A stretch of DNA of 64,000 bases from Isoetes taiwanensis (lineage: Eukaryota > Streptophyta > Lycopodiopsida > Isoetales > Isoetaceae). Made by a program: the position numbers and the translations under genes. The number at the start of each line of letters is the position of its first letter. The stretch's first letter is position 1. Positions 39,123-53,200 of the stretch are shown one piece after another. The notes under the pieces are model-generated. The model made no database searches and was not told the DNA's origin. It saw nothing but the letters and a program-made list of their open reading frames with translations. The DNA is taken from positions 1,565,995 through 1,629,994 of the forward strand of contig JAJEKV010000025.1 in the NCBI GenBank assembly GCA_021234155.1. The letters run 5' to 3'.

Positions 39123-39593
39123 TCAGGGTTGGTCCCGCCTGGTGTTGAGAGGTGCAAGATCGAGGGGTTGGTTAACAGACTTGTAGTGCATGAAGATTGC
39201 TAAGGCAGTTGTTGCTGAGACATAACTATGACCTAGGTACCTACAAGTCATGTAATATGGCATCCTACTAGTCTTGGTCCATAAGATGTGCTTAGAGAGT
39301 TTGATGTCACTAAGGCTTATTTGCAAAATACTAAAAGAGACCCACATGTTAGTGTTATCTGGTAGCCTCATCTCATGATCATAGTATTCAGCTAGGATAT
39401 TGTCGTAAAATATTGTTCTAGACAGGGTAGCATGGAGGTTGAACGTGTGATTAAACACTTGGAAGACTCGATCAATGGATGCTACTGTCATGTGGTCCGA
39501 TCCGTTGTACCATCTAATCAAGTCTGGAGGGTCATAGCTAGGGACTATGGTAAAAAGTGGTGCTGAGAAAGAAGGAATAGCTTGGAAAATCAC
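39123..39593 (-). pseudogene. Unrecognised 156-codon frame
   Basis: The minus-strand frame (MIFQAIPSFSAPLFTIVPSY...) has balanced composition and no recognisable domain. It may be the C-terminal part of a decayed element whose earlier parts are at 40312-41148 on the same strand. Confidence 0.3.
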
Positions 39594-39649
39594 AAAGGGG
39601 AATGAACTAGACTGACTATGAGGAAAATGTCAACTGTAGATTGCTTAAA

Positions 39650-40130
39650 TATATGTAGAGTTACCTTGGTTTCTGTGCCAAAAAACCCTAAAATTGGGGA
39701 ATTGGACTTTTGGGTGATCTAGAAGACTTAAATAAGTGATTTGACTTAACATGGCCAAGAAAGTTGGCTTTGCAGTTTTTTCCCAAATTTGGCTGAATCT
39801 AGCTAAAAATTCATGGAACTCACGCACAACATACAAAACGTTCTCCAAAAGTTTCAAAGAGGCCTTTTTTCGCGGTGTGAATGACTTCATACCTTTTGAA
39901 GCCAAAACTTGACAATTTTTTATGGGAAAAGCTCTAAATCTACATGGAAATGTAGATTGAAGATCATCTAGCAAGTTGTTTCGCGCTAAAAATATTTATT
40001 CCTACCGAGATCGAGCAGAAGTCATGTAGAGCACGTAAAATAGCTCTTCTAAAGTTTTGGAGAGGTCCTTTTTATGCTGTAAGTGATTTTATACTATTTT
40101 GACACCACTAAATTTTTGTTTAGAAATTTT
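39650..40130. repeat. Diverged duplicated paragraph, no gene
   Basis: Two related stretches (about 39838-39920 and 40030-40115) share AAAGTTT-GAGAGGTCCTTTTT...GTGATTTTATAC-type text. No coding sequence recognised. Confidence 0.35.
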
Positions 40131-40311
40131 TACACAGCGCTTGCAAAAAACACATTAGATTACTCTCCAAGGTTCAATATACAAAAAAAATCTATATCAC
40201 GAGCAAAATTAACTAATGTTGACTCAAGGTTTTATCTTTGCGTATTCTCTTCGTCAGATGCATGTCCTTTGGCATAAGCATAGATTCGCCTCTTCAAAGA
40301 GCTATGTCAGT

Positions 40312-41148
40312 TCAACATCGGCAGCTTCTTGGCAACATCTTAGTATCATCGACATGACCCTCAAATCTGTTATTACCTCCCGAACCAGCCTTCCGAAAGG
40401 TGTTCGTCACAGTAGAAGATTCATACACTCTGTTGGAAGTGCCTGATTTCCCGAAGAACTCGGGCATGCCTAGAATTCGGCCCTCACAAACTCTTTTTGG
40501 AGACTCCATTCGAGGAGGCGAGGGTCTCAGGTTTGTTCTTGGTCTTTCGCTCTTGATATACTTTGGCACATTCTATTAGCAGTATCAAACGTTGAATCAA
40601 GTCCATTGGCTTAGATACTCCTTCTACACTGCGCTTTTCCTCTTGAATTCTCTATCATGTTTGAATTTACAGCTTTTCACTGCTGTATACGCCTTTGGTG
40701 ACTTCTCTAGCTTGGGCCATTCTGATTATGGCGGCCCCGCTACTTGTTATGTCTCAAGCTCTTCCCTCATCACCGCGTGTTCTGCATTGTAGATCACCAG
40801 AGCTCCCTCGGGTCAATCTTCCAAACTTTTGGTATGCTTTTCGCAATCAATATCTTCTATCTCCTATCTTGCCTCCACCATTTGCTTGCCCTTCAGATTC
40901 TTTTTCCTTTGGTGTGCCTCCTCCTCCCGTTGCTCCATGTGCACCTGTTGTGGCTCCTCTTGCTCCGCTTGCTCGCCCCTTGAAGACGCCCAACCCCCAA
41001 TTTGTGTGGTTGATTCCTCCAAGGAGCCTCCTGATGATCTAGACGGTTGCTCATCCATCGTCTGAGGTACTGGAGCAACTGGAGTCGCCCTCCCATCTCG
41101 GCTGCTTTTCAGGAGGGATTTACTATCCACCCGCAACTCCCTAGACAT
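40312..41148 (-). pseudogene. Low-complexity hydrophilic frames, possibly a decayed gag-like region
   Basis: 41148-40864 (MSRELRVDSKSLLKSSRDGR...) is rich in Glu, Gln and Arg. 40569-40312 (MPKYIKSERPRTNLRPSPPR...) is basic and Gly-rich. Both are on the minus strand with stops between them. The pattern suits a retroelement gag or a disordered host protein. No catalytic motif was seen. Confidence 0.3.
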
Positions 41149-41375
41149 TCAGACGCAAATGATAACTCCTAACCTTTCTACCAATGTGCCTGGTTCGTGC
41201 CGTGTCTTGCTGATCAGAAAACGGATTAATTTACCTCAAAAAGCTCTAGAGAAGGTGACAAAAACTGGTTTAGGGTGAAAAGGGTTGAAATAGGATAATA
41301 TTCGGTAAAATCTCCTATACGTGTGGGGAATCTTGCAATTCTATGCCATACTTACACTTTTAATAAGCCAACTAC

Positions 41376-41703
41376 TATTACATTGCATTATAAGCCACCA
41401 CCTTTTACACCATAATTATTTTATGATATATGAAGAGACACAATTTGGAATCTCAGCGTCTCAATTGTGTTCTAGTGGTCAAGAAGATTTTTCGGATTCC
41501 AAAATAGAGATTTGGATTGCAAAATAGAGATTTTATTGCAGAAATGCTTGCAACTTAGAGTGAAACCTTAGTACGATCACCATTGTCCAATGTTGATGAA
41601 ACGTATTAATACCAACGGTTAGTGGAATTTTCAAGTGATTGGTTAACTAAAAGAAACTAATTCAATAGGTCTTTGGAGATGTTTGAGAAGCCATAAGTTC
41701 TGA
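41376..41703 (+). repeat. Direct repeat, first copy
   Basis: About 328 bases starting TATTACATTGCATTATAAGC, nearly identical to 42544-42853. This copy has an extra 21-base internal duplication (CAAAATAGAGATTTGGATTG). Confidence 0.85.
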
Positions 41704-42543
41704 CGTAAAAATTACTTATACTTTAATTGCCTTTACGAGCTTTGAAACTGGACCATCATCAACCATTACAAGAATAATTTTCCGTCTTACAAGGCCATGC
41801 AATTATGGCTTTTTAACATCTCACAGATGGCTTCTCTAGCATTGGCAGCATACTCAAACAGTGGCAACTATCCATTCTCCACCCAATTTCATGTTGCACA
41901 CATCATGGTTTGTCTCTATGAATATAATGACCCGCATGCCATATAGCATATTACAACAATCATGCATCAATGTGCAGTTCCTCTATAGAAGCTCATTCCT
42001 AGATTTTTCCAAGGTGAGGTTCTTTGTCTGAGTAGCTGGATGTTGGCTTTCTACATCTTGCTACTGCAACACACGGTTTGTTTATGCATGCAGAGTCAAT
42101 AATTCAGTAATTCAGTTGAATATGGATAAATGCCAAGTATATCCTTTGTCGCCAAAGAATAAAAGATTCGTAAGAGTCACAAATAGTATGTATTTTTTGT
42201 TCCGTATATATAGATTTTTTTAGTTTATCCAGAGGTGTCCTAGTTATTGAAGAGAATCTTCCAAAGTATAACAAGTGAATGAGCCACAATTAATCTAAGG
42301 CATTGGTTGTAGACTGTGCATGCTAATCTTAGGTTTAACTGCACAATAAATGGGTGATAGTGAATGGCACTTTTAACAAATCTCTTGCATATATTTGGAT
42401 ATATCAATGAACTTCTTGTACAAAATTCTTGTAGAAGGTAGCAATGTTCTTTAAAAGTTGTATTCTAGACGTGGATATTTTGTTTGCAAATTTATATCCG
42501 TCATAACAATTAATATATAACCACTTCAATGTCTTTTCAGGCA

Positions 42544-42853
42544 TATTACATTGCATTATAAGCCACCACCTTTTATACACCATAATTATTTTATGACATA
42601 TGAAGAGATCAGATTTGGAATCTCAACGTCTCAATTGTGTTCTAGTGGTCAAGAAGTTTTTCTGGATTCCAAAATAGAGATTTTATTGCAGAAATGCTTG
42701 CAACTTAGAGTGGAACCGTAGTACGATCACCATTGTCCAATGTTGATGAAGCATATTAATACCAATGGTTAGTGGAATTTTCAATTGATTGGTTAACTAA
42801 AAGAAACTAATTCAATAGATTTTTGGAGATGTTTGAGAAGCCATAAGTTTTGA
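42544..42853 (+). repeat. Direct repeat, second copy
   Basis: About 310 bases repeating 41376-41703 in the same orientation. The 840 bases between the two contain no recognisable gene. The arrangement recalls long terminal repeats, but the ends lack TG...CA. Confidence 0.85.
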
Positions 42854-43166
42854 TTTTGTCATTTTTCTTTGGATTCTTTGCCAAGGGTATCGTTGTTTTA
42901 GAAAGTTTGTGTTTATATGTAAAGCGAGCTAAAATACAATATTGAACTTGTGACACGATGTGGCGGCAGGAAACAGGTTCTGGATTGAAATGTTACTCTA
43001 TTACAGTTCTGCCTTTGTACAATTCGTTCAAATGTACAGCAAAATAAGGTAAATCCTTGATCAACAAAATGGTTGTCCATATGTTTTGCAGTGTCCAAAA
43101 CTTTAGTACATCCTTTTAGCCTGTTCTAGTAATCTGCGACGGAAATGACCCACGACTGCTCTCTTC

Positions 43167-44206
43167 TTAAAAGAGAATGTAGGATTCTGTATGCTCAGAC
43201 AACTCGACAGACGTGGAATCATACATCTTATTAAGAAGAGGTCGAAGTTCCTTGACCATGTCAAGCAGCTTCTCCTCCATTGCTTTGAGACTTGAAATAT
43301 CTCGCTGTGCCTTATCAATCTTTTCAGTAGTAGCCTCAATTTGCGTTTCTGTCATTATAACTTGCTCTGTGATCCGCCTACCCATTTTCTCTAACATCAT
43401 ACTCTTGTTCAGTCTCTGAAATGCACCAGCCGAAAGCAAATTTGTTCTCATCCGTTCCTCAAACGGGACCAGCGGAAAGCTTACTTTAAGGTTCGACCTG
43501 GAATGAAGCGATAAATTAGAAAATAATTGAAATATCCCAGAGCAATGGTACCTGAAAATACCTTGGTTTCCCTAGTTCTTGACGAAAATTTGCTCTTATA
43601 ATTCCACCATCCAAGGATATGGCTTGAAAATTGTTCACCTCATGTTTAGCTTCATGCATGTGCTGTCTAGTGTCATAAACTTGCAAATACTTGAGTAGAT
43701 GAAAAAATAATGTTTCTCGCAATGAAACTGATCGTCCATTGAGGCTAATACGTAGATGTTCATCTTCCAAGTGTAGTAAGTTAACGGCATATCCAATGAA
43801 ACCTGTGGGAACCTCACCATTTTGTTTCTTGGGTTCAGGAATATTCAAGAGCCTCTGATGATGGTTGATGTCAACAGAATGTCTACATTTCCTGTAAAAG
43901 ATACAAAGATGCTTTTTTTGAGAATCTATGTCAGGTTATATTTCAGCAAGGATACTTGTTAAACCTTAGCCTCCCTACCGTAATAATCAAGTTGAAAAGA
44001 AAAATAAAATATACCCGATATCTGATAGTGCGATGGCTTGATATTTACTTGATATTTGACATCCTTTACTTCGAGCAAATCCATGTAATCCCTTGTTTTC
44101 AACTATATTTCCTTCACTATCATACTCTTCAAGGAAATCAATGGCCTTCTGGGATTTGCATACTATAAGCAGTAATGTAGACTTTCCTAGATAGTCCGTG
44201 AGTACT
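43167..44206 (-). other. GMI1: SMC hinge segment of the GMI1-like protein
   Basis: The last three exons encode the hinge: YLGKSTLLLIVCKSQKAIDF, then TGFIGYAVNLLHLEDEHLRI and LRETLFFHLLKYLQVYDTRQ, followed by AISLDGGIIRAN, a strong hallmark of SMCHD1/GMI1/DMS3 hinges. A C-terminal coiled coil follows (QIEATTEKIDKAQRDISSLK). Hinge domains of this class dimerise and bind nucleic acid. Confidence 0.85.
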
Positions 44207-47200
44207 CTGTAATTCCGCAAAGGTCACATTCTGTGACAATGTATAACCATAGGCAAAAACCATTACAGCTGCTCAGAGCCTAAAATATTGAAAATACCTG
44301 TTTAGTTCTTCAGCTTCAACTCTAGCGAGCATTACTACCTGTCCTATGAACTCTTTTTCCATCTTGGATAAAATAAATTCCTTGGATGTAATGGCTTTCC
44401 AGACAATTAACGGGGTAGTATTACCATTCTCAGCCAGTTTATTAAATTCGTCAGCTATGCTTTCCCTGGTTCGACATGGCTGACATCTCTCTTTTGCAAG
44501 AACAATATCATCATTTGCTATTCTCTGTTCTTTTTGAAGTAGCAATTGCTGTTCATTATTCTTCTCCAGTAGTCCTGTGAACACGAACACAGTCATTCAG
44601 GTTTGAATTTCAAGAGATACCTTCAGGGCAATAGAGATACCTTTAAGGTGGCATAAAAACTCCTGTTCAGATTTTCTGTTCTGCATAATGCATGAAATAT
44701 TCTTTTCTACGGTGGAAATAAACTCCCGATATTTTTTGAGCTCCTGTAAACATGCAGGAAAAATGCGGTCACAATTGAACTATAGGATTGGGATTGGGAT
44801 AAACGAATTGTACATCTACCTGTATGTTTGAAGACACTTCCTCTTTGAAAGCACCATTCAGATAAAGCACCTCTTTTGTGACTGGATACAGAGGCATGTT
44901 CAATTGCTCTCCATCTAATGATACCTTTAATGTTAGTACCCCTTCCATGTTACTTCTTAAGTTCATAGGCTCAAAAGATGCGACCCCATTTTGAACTGTG
45001 GCATAACTGGTTAATAAAGAGTGACACTCATGACTTGTGTCCCGCACTTCAGCACAGAGCTTGACGTCTGACACAGTAACACATTTGTTTCCATATATGT
45101 CAGTTAATTTCGCTTCTAATGCCATCAAACCCCTACTGGATTTTAGGCCTTCAAGTTCCATTTTTGATGGTGGACCATGAAAAATTTTCAGCACAAAAGA
45201 AACTTGTGGTACTGCACACTCACGGAGACACACTTGTACTTGATATAGACCAGCCTCCCGAGGAGCTGCAATTCGCGAAAAGCATAGCTTCAAATTCTCT
45301 CCAGCACACATTACGGAGAAAGCGTCTGTTGCAATGTCATCAGTATCAAGAGAAATGAGATAGTCTTTTTCCAAGTATAAGTACGGTGTTTCCTTATCCT
45401 GTGTTTCCCTATAAAATCTAAACACAAGACTTATTTGATGTTGGAGTGGTTTCCCATCTGCGGATATAACTGCTATTTCAACAACAGGAAGGTACTCTTC
45501 TGAACGTCCTGTTAATTTAATTTCTCTATAACCATCGCTTTCTAGTCTCAATTCTGAAGGATAGTTGCCATGAACAACTACTAATTCAAGGCTCTCCTGT
45601 AAGTTTATCTCTCCCACTTCTATAGATAGGTTGAAGTTCCCAATATCCACATCTAACAGAAATGCTTCGAATGGTGCACATCCATCTTTGAGATATGAGA
45701 GTTGCTTCCTCCATCCAGGACAACCAGAAGCCTCAAGGGACACACGTAACCCGTTAGAACCAAGGCATACATTACGAAATTCGTCCACTATATATGCATG
45801 AAATGCAGGAAATTTACTGTATCTTGGCACTGTAATTTTGTGCAGCTCTGAATTATGTAACATGTGGGTAAAGACGGGCAAAATATTTCTAGGAGAGCCT
45901 GCACTCAGCTTCAAACGCCATGACAATGTATGCCCAGTTTCAAGTGGATAGCCTCCCTCTCCTAACAAGCTATACTGTCCTTTACTTCCAAGTATCATAA
46001 CTGCAACGCTGTATTCTCCAGGAACACTGGTACTATATACTCTCCAACCTTTTATAAATGCACGATCTTGGGGAGGATCAAAGTGAAACTCAAACTACAT
46101 GCATCCACAAACCATGGTTAAAATCGCCTGGATCAAGGAACATAAATATAAAACTGCTCAGCTTACATTATTAATCATCTCTTCTGTCAAATAACCTGGG
46201 AAATTTTGATCATCCCTTGCTGAAAAGTTTAGAATGCATTGGTTCCCTGAAGATGCTTCCATGATCTTGTTTTCTGCTATAACTGTTTTGGCCTCGTTCA
46301 TCTCAACCTTAACCTAAGCAGTACGATTTTCAGCAAAAAGAATGCAAGATGCCCAATTTCAACTTAGGAAGAAGTAGTAAACACCTGGATAGTTAGTCGA
46401 AGTCCACGGTCGAGAGCATGTGACACGTTTCCAGACCAGATGCCAGGTGATGTTGGCAAAACTATGTCAGGCAATTGACATTTTCCTTTGGTAAAAGGGC
46501 AGTTGACATTCCTCTGCCAGTCCATTTCTAGACTATGTCCTACATCAATTGTATCGTCAATCTTTCCCTTTTCATCACATATCCCCACAATAATATTCTC
46601 TAACTTTCTGCCAACTAGAAATTTGCTTGGTATCTGTTCAAATACAAAGAAAGATAAAGATTATATGTGATGCATCCGCAAATACATTGACAGGTTTACC
46701 TCAGTTAAATTTTGCAGACTTCGACTGATAGTTCTAAAAGTGATTTTCGTCAAGCTTTTGTCTCCATTTTCGGTGCAGATTTCAATTGCACCTAGCATAG
46801 TAAACGACTTAAGAAAAACAGCTCTAATGTTTCTGGATGTTATGAAGTGACTAATTCTTGCCTGTTGAGTTATAAAGAGGTGTAACTTTCAAAAGATGAT
46901 TCAGCTCAACATATCCATGTTCTCCAACCTGATTCACGCAAAAGAGACTTTTGATTTGTACCTTTAGAATGAATTAATGTGATTAACTTAAATTTTACAT
47001 AAGACAATCCGGAATTGCTTGTTGCGCATCCATTTATAGAAGATGTAGATACTAAGTTTCAATTTTCACATGTTTTGATATTGTTATGCCAGGCCAGCAT
47101 TCTATCTATTGAACCTGTACAACAGGTTTTGACCTAGCAACACATTATCGTGTGCATCCTGATCCTTGGTGTCGTCTTTCATGAAAGTAACAAAGCTCTA

Positions 47201-50200
47201 CAAAGAAGCTTAAAACAAATAGGATATTAACAAATTTAATAACTTAAATACCTCTCTAATCAAAATTTTATCCATGAGTTCTATTTGATCCAAATGTAAC
47301 TGCACCTTCTGCCCCCTGTCAATCATATTTCCAAATGTATCCTTGCACTAGGATGAAATATGAAAATGGGTCATTACCAGAAATGCATTTAAATATAAAA
47401 TTTGGAAATACCTGAAGGCATAATTTCTTAATAACATCACCAGGAACCAGATCTCCCAATGATACATTTTGCGGCGGCAGACTTGTCCCTTGGAGACAAA
47501 CTGAAGCAATCCTTCCAGGCAATACTAAGGACAGAAAAGCAGTTTGTAGATTACAAAACGCAAAGAGAGAAAGAATTTAACTTAATATGCACAAACCTTT
47601 TATCCTCTTTTTTTCAATTTTAGTATTGTCAACATAGAACTGCAAGTTAGCCTCATAGCTTGGTTGAAGAGGCCCCACATTTCCAGCCTTAAACACGATG
47701 CTCTGTGAAGAGATTCATATGCTCATTAGTGGCAAACTTTAATGCTTCTTGTTTACTTAGAAGAAAATTTTTGTCCTGTTCCAGATTATAGCACAAAACT
47801 ACAAAATTAAATCGAAGCGAGAGACCATAGGACAAATTTGATACGATTCAATAGCCACTGAAAAATGCAGACTTTGGATCTGATTGAGAATTTTGGTATT
47901 CCCAAATAATGCAAGAGCTTTCTTAGCAGTGAGAATTTCCTCAAGCCATAGAAGAGGTCAAGATGTATTGCATTAGCTGACTTATCAAAGTTGGGCCCTC
48001 TCTAAAATATGAAAGGGCCCATGGCTTTGGAGTTAATCCTTTTATATGCGAGGAACTTGCTTTGATGACACTCTTGACAAGAAATATACAGTACGACTGT
48101 CAAACAAAGTGCTCTTCTAGTCTTTCTGAGGAATCACGGTAGCCAGTTAGTTTTTTCATTTTCTACTTCTGAGAATTACAAAATTACACAATAATTGGAA
48201 CTTATGTGCACAAGGCTAGGATTATGTGTGCAACGTGATGCAAATTTATTACTTCAACTAGACCTCCACCCCTGAATGAAAGAACAGACAAGTCCATTCT
48301 TTCCTCATAATATGCATGTTCCCACACCTGGCTGCCGTGCTGCTATATCATAGAGGCACTTTCTTGGAGGATTTGGTGCTTCAACTTTGAACTATTCAAC
48401 AGTTGAACCATTGGAAACACACTATGTTCTTCGAGTCTCTTTTTGTAACACTCAATATGGTGTACTATTGATGCTTGAACAAGATATTTATACCTGAAAC
48501 TGGATTGTCTCCACTTTTGCAAAAACAGCTTCCTCTGCAGGAGTCCATTCTATGCCAAGAGGATGACCATATGGGGAGAGAACTTCGGCCCAAACTGAAG
48601 GTATTTCCTCAAAACACTGTCTATTTTCGTACTTATCATATTTGTGAATTTGGAACTCGAACTCTAAACGTTCTCCTAATCTGGGCATTAGGAAGAAATG
48701 CCATGTCAGAGAAAACTACGAAAATACATTAGGATTCCAAACTTTCACTTATAAAGAGAAGTATTTTACGCCAGATATTAGCTCCTATTATTTATAAGAT
48801 ACAAGTTGAAATTTTAACTTGAAAAAAGGAACAGACTCAGGATTGCAAATTCCCCTGGCTGCAACAAGATGGGAAACCAATTGTATCCAACGTGCACTGC
48901 TAAACCCACTGTTATGGACTTGGTTGGTAGTTGCAGGAATCCAAGGACACTGAGAATGCCATCTTCAAATGTCTATTCATTAGGAATTTTATCTGTTGTT
49001 CCTTTAGACTAGATACCAGCTAGAATGTAACTTTTATATCTGCCATAGAATATGAGTAAGCAGATCAGGTAAAAAGTGATTCAAGAAAATAGGTATATGC
49101 TAAGAATCGAAAATTCTGCTGGCTGCAACAAGATGGGGAACCAAGCCAAGCTGGACTTGCTAAACCCACTGCTACTATCAACTTGGTTGGTAGTTGCAGG
49201 AATCCAAGGACAGAGAATGAAAAACACTTCATCTTCAAATGTCCATTTATCAGGAACTTTATCAGTTGTTCCTTCTAAAATACCAGATGAAATGTAACTT
49301 CAGATCTTAACGTATTAATCTTAGAAAATGAGCAAGTAGATTAGGTAAGATACAGAACAAACCTAAAGACGGGATTATCATATGGAAACTGTACATCCCA
49401 TTTTGCTGTTTCACTCGATGGTACAATGAATAAATGTTTCTCAATGGGCTGTACTGCCTCATATATACAGTTAGAATCATTTGCCTGCACAAGTGCAACG
49501 GGAACTCCAGATCAAATTTGATTACATGTTCCTAAAGGCGGAAAACATCCTCCATATGCACTACCAAGTAGAACTTGAAATTATACTCTCCACATTTGGT
49601 CAGTGTTTGTGACAATGGTGTGCCCGTTGTCTTGAAAGAAAATATATTGCTTCCTTTCTTCTTGACCTGTAGTTCCATATGCCCACAATAGACATCATGT
49701 GGAAAGATAGCTTCCACCTTAACCTTTAAGACTTCTGGCAAGATCAGTGTTTGCTTTTTATTTCTTGAATATATAATAAGGAAAAGTTCAGAAGGTAGTT
49801 GATGCCCAGCATTTAATCTGGAACCATTCGCTGGAAATTCCTGCCAAAAGTAGTGAACAATGAGTATCAAAGCTAGGGACCAAATCCCATAGGTGACATT
49901 TTGGTCTGGAATTGAGGCGCGATTCTCAGGTACAATATTTGTAAAATGGATGGTGTTTTTTTACCTCATCTATGCCAAAAGCCTTTCTTTCTGTATCATC
50001 CAGAAAGCCAATGCTACCTGGATATCGCATCTCTATTTTCTTTAGCTTTTGCTTCCATTCGTCATTATCAAGTCTTTGACACTGTACACAAAATTTCATA
50101 AAGTGCGATTTATGAATCAAATAAAAGATATTATTTATGCGTAATCTGACCTTTTGTGAACTGAGGTAAGTTGCCACAAATGTTTTTGACTTGTTCAATT

Positions 50201-53200
50201 TAAAGTCGGGTTCTTGCCCTTCTATCATGATGCTACCATTGTCCCGTGCAACTTCTATTGGCCTATTACAAAAGCATCCACAGCCACTTTAGCACACAGT
50301 TTTTACTGTAAAGATAGAGCAGGATATCGAGGTGAGACAATCAGAAACCAAATGCTGGCAATCAACCCAACATATTGCAAGTGCAACGAATCAGCTGATG
50401 CACAAGTCATGAACATCTAGACTTTTATTAAGCTGACATTTCACCCAGCACAGGCTTACTTACCGGCATATCATTTGCACTTCGCCTGTAAAGAAAACAG
50501 ATACATAAGATTGTTGAAAAGAATTATCAGCATATGTATATGTGAGCAGCAGATTCTTTGTTACCGTGATCATCCTCAGTTCCATCCCAGAAGAAATATT
50601 CTATCGTCCCATAAAAATCTTTCCCACGTTCAAGAACAGCCTTCAACCTTATCTTCGTATCAGCTTGCCAACAATCAGATCCTTTTCCTATGCTTCTGTG
50701 GAACTCGACAACTGTTTCCATGAAAGAAATTCTTAAGATTGCAATCAACTAGGAAGCAAAGTTTGCAAAGTACATAATTGTGGCATCTCCTTCGTCTAAA
50801 AATGAAATGGATAGATAATGTCAATTGTGGTCCCGATAATGTAGATGACAATCTGTCCTGTTTCCTCTCTTCTCTAGCGTCTTCTTTCTTGTATCTTACA
50901 TATTCTAATATTTATCTTAAAAAATGCGTGCTAAGGATTGCATGTCCAGCTAGAAATCAAGTTAACTACACAGATTATAGATCCCATTTATATATGTTAA
51001 CGCGGACACACCTGCTCTTTTGACTCCAAGCTCCTTCTGGATATTGTTTCCAAATACAATAACTGCTTCGTCTTTCCACGTCACCTCTTCATCATATTCC
51101 TCATGCATTTGTTTTAACCACTCTACAAATGCGTCAATAAGCTCGCGTTGTGATATGGTTCTACCTTGCCAATGTAGCTTAATCTCCACTCCTGTACAAA
51201 GCAAAGATAAGAAAGTGGTCTAGATGGAACATCAGAATAGGTAATAACACTGGTATCAAGTAGACTAGTATAAATTTCTTATTTATATATATGCCCTGAT
51301 GGTTAAAAACTCCTCTAAGTATATCAGAATACAAATGAAAATATAGCAACTTGTATAAATGAGTCAAGAACCAATTGCTGCTTGCTATCCAAGACAAATA
51401 AGTCCACTCCGTACAGTTATTTGGAATGTATCTAGCCAGGAAAAAAAGCACTTTTAGAGAAACTATTAACGTCTGCAGGAGACAGCTTGGGAGTACATCA
51501 GTTCATGAACAGCTAGGGGTGCATTGTAGCCACAAATAAAACGACCTAAGACTTTTGGACATTAGACATTCACAAACATTAAGCCTGCTTTCTAAGAAGG
51601 AATTGTTATTAGTAACCAGCAGCTAAGTCATGTGATCAGACCTTAAGTTTCCCAACTCTACTAGATTATTATAAATCTTGTAAATAAACTGAATCGAACA
51701 TCCTAAAGATGAACAGATAGGTAAACTTCAACAGAAGGGGAATCTCGCAAACATTGAGCCTGCTTCTAAGAAGGAAATGTTTTTAGTAACCAGCATCTAA
51801 GTCATGTGATCAGACCTTAAGTTTCCCAACTATACTAGATTATTATAAATCTTGTAAATAAACTGAATCGAACATAATAAAGATGAACAGATAAGTGAAC
51901 TTCAACAGAAGGGGAATCTCACAAACATTAAGCCTGCTTTCTAAGGAGGAGATATTCTTAGTAACCAGCATCTAAGTCATGTGATCAGACCTTAAGTTTC
52001 CCAACTCTACTAGATTATTATAAATTTTGTATATAAACTGAATCAAACATCCTAAAGATGAACGGATAAATAAACTTCAACAGAAGGGGAATCTCAAGCT
52101 AGAATATCAATGTCTAATATACCGCAGGCAGATGATCTTCTGATATCTTCAGGTGTCGAACCTAGCTTCTTTAGTGCAACTGTGAATGGATGATCAAATT
52201 CTAAATCCGTCTGTAGAATCACAGGAGTCAAGAAATTTACTGCAACTTCCAGCTGCCACTAATTAATCACACCATAAGCAAGCATACCTTTGATTGCGTG
52301 GGAACAAAGCCTGCATCAACGTCTGGAGTTACGAGAAAATATTAGTGATATGCTAGCTACGAGTGTAGGATGTAATTGTAAATACACATATGGAAATTAT
52401 TATAATGACGAGAGGATTATGGTGGTCAGAAACTGTGTTAAAAGAAATGGCCAAAAAGGTTAAGAAAGGACAACCCCGAAAGCAGAGAAGAGACCATAGG
52501 CATGTAGAAAGCATCACAGAGATTTTTAAGACTCTATGAGTGGGTCCGTTAAAGAGCTTCTAAGATACAAAATCACTAATAAGCTTTATCACTAAGTTTT
52601 AGTGTTTTCTTTTTTTTTTGGCTAGATACCAGAAATTTCAAATAGGAGAATGGTCCTAGATTAATCTTGAAGACTTGCTGCTGTATTTGGTCTCATAGAT
52701 CCCGTAGTTTCTTTTTTCTTTTGTGCATAAAAAAGTTCATATTTGTATTCTTTAAATTAGCCTACTCCTCTACTCAGAAATAGTTTACTGAGATGCAAGA
52801 GATAACAGGAAATATCTAAGAAGCTAAATGGATGACCTGCAAAAGCTTTTACTCGCTTTCTACATTGTGAGTAGATTGCATTCTTTCTTTGTTCGGTCTC
52901 CATAAAAGGTAGCAATGCCTGAAAGTGACAAAAAGGCGTTATCTAGCAATGTATTATGTTCACAGCACACATACATATACACAGTTTAAAACACTTGGAT
53001 CAGCATAAAAAAAATCTCTCCACTTAATTGGCAGTCAAAATTAATTGATTATTCAAATACATTATGTTAGTTTTTCAGAACAGGGGGAAGATATTACTCA
53101 GAACCACTGTTCCTTTACAGTTATATTTCGTGAAGTCTAACCTTTTCATATGATATCCAAGATCCATTCAGAGAGGGAGGGAGGGAGGGAGGGAGGGAGG

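Noticed and set aside
41376-42853. An intact LTR retrotransposon
   Set aside because: No TG...CA ends, primer-binding site, polypurine tract or gag/pol sequence between the repeats.
43103-43339. A minus-strand frame at the end of the GMI1-like gene
   Set aside because: It overlaps the last exon in a different frame and does not fit the hinge and coiled-coil protein.
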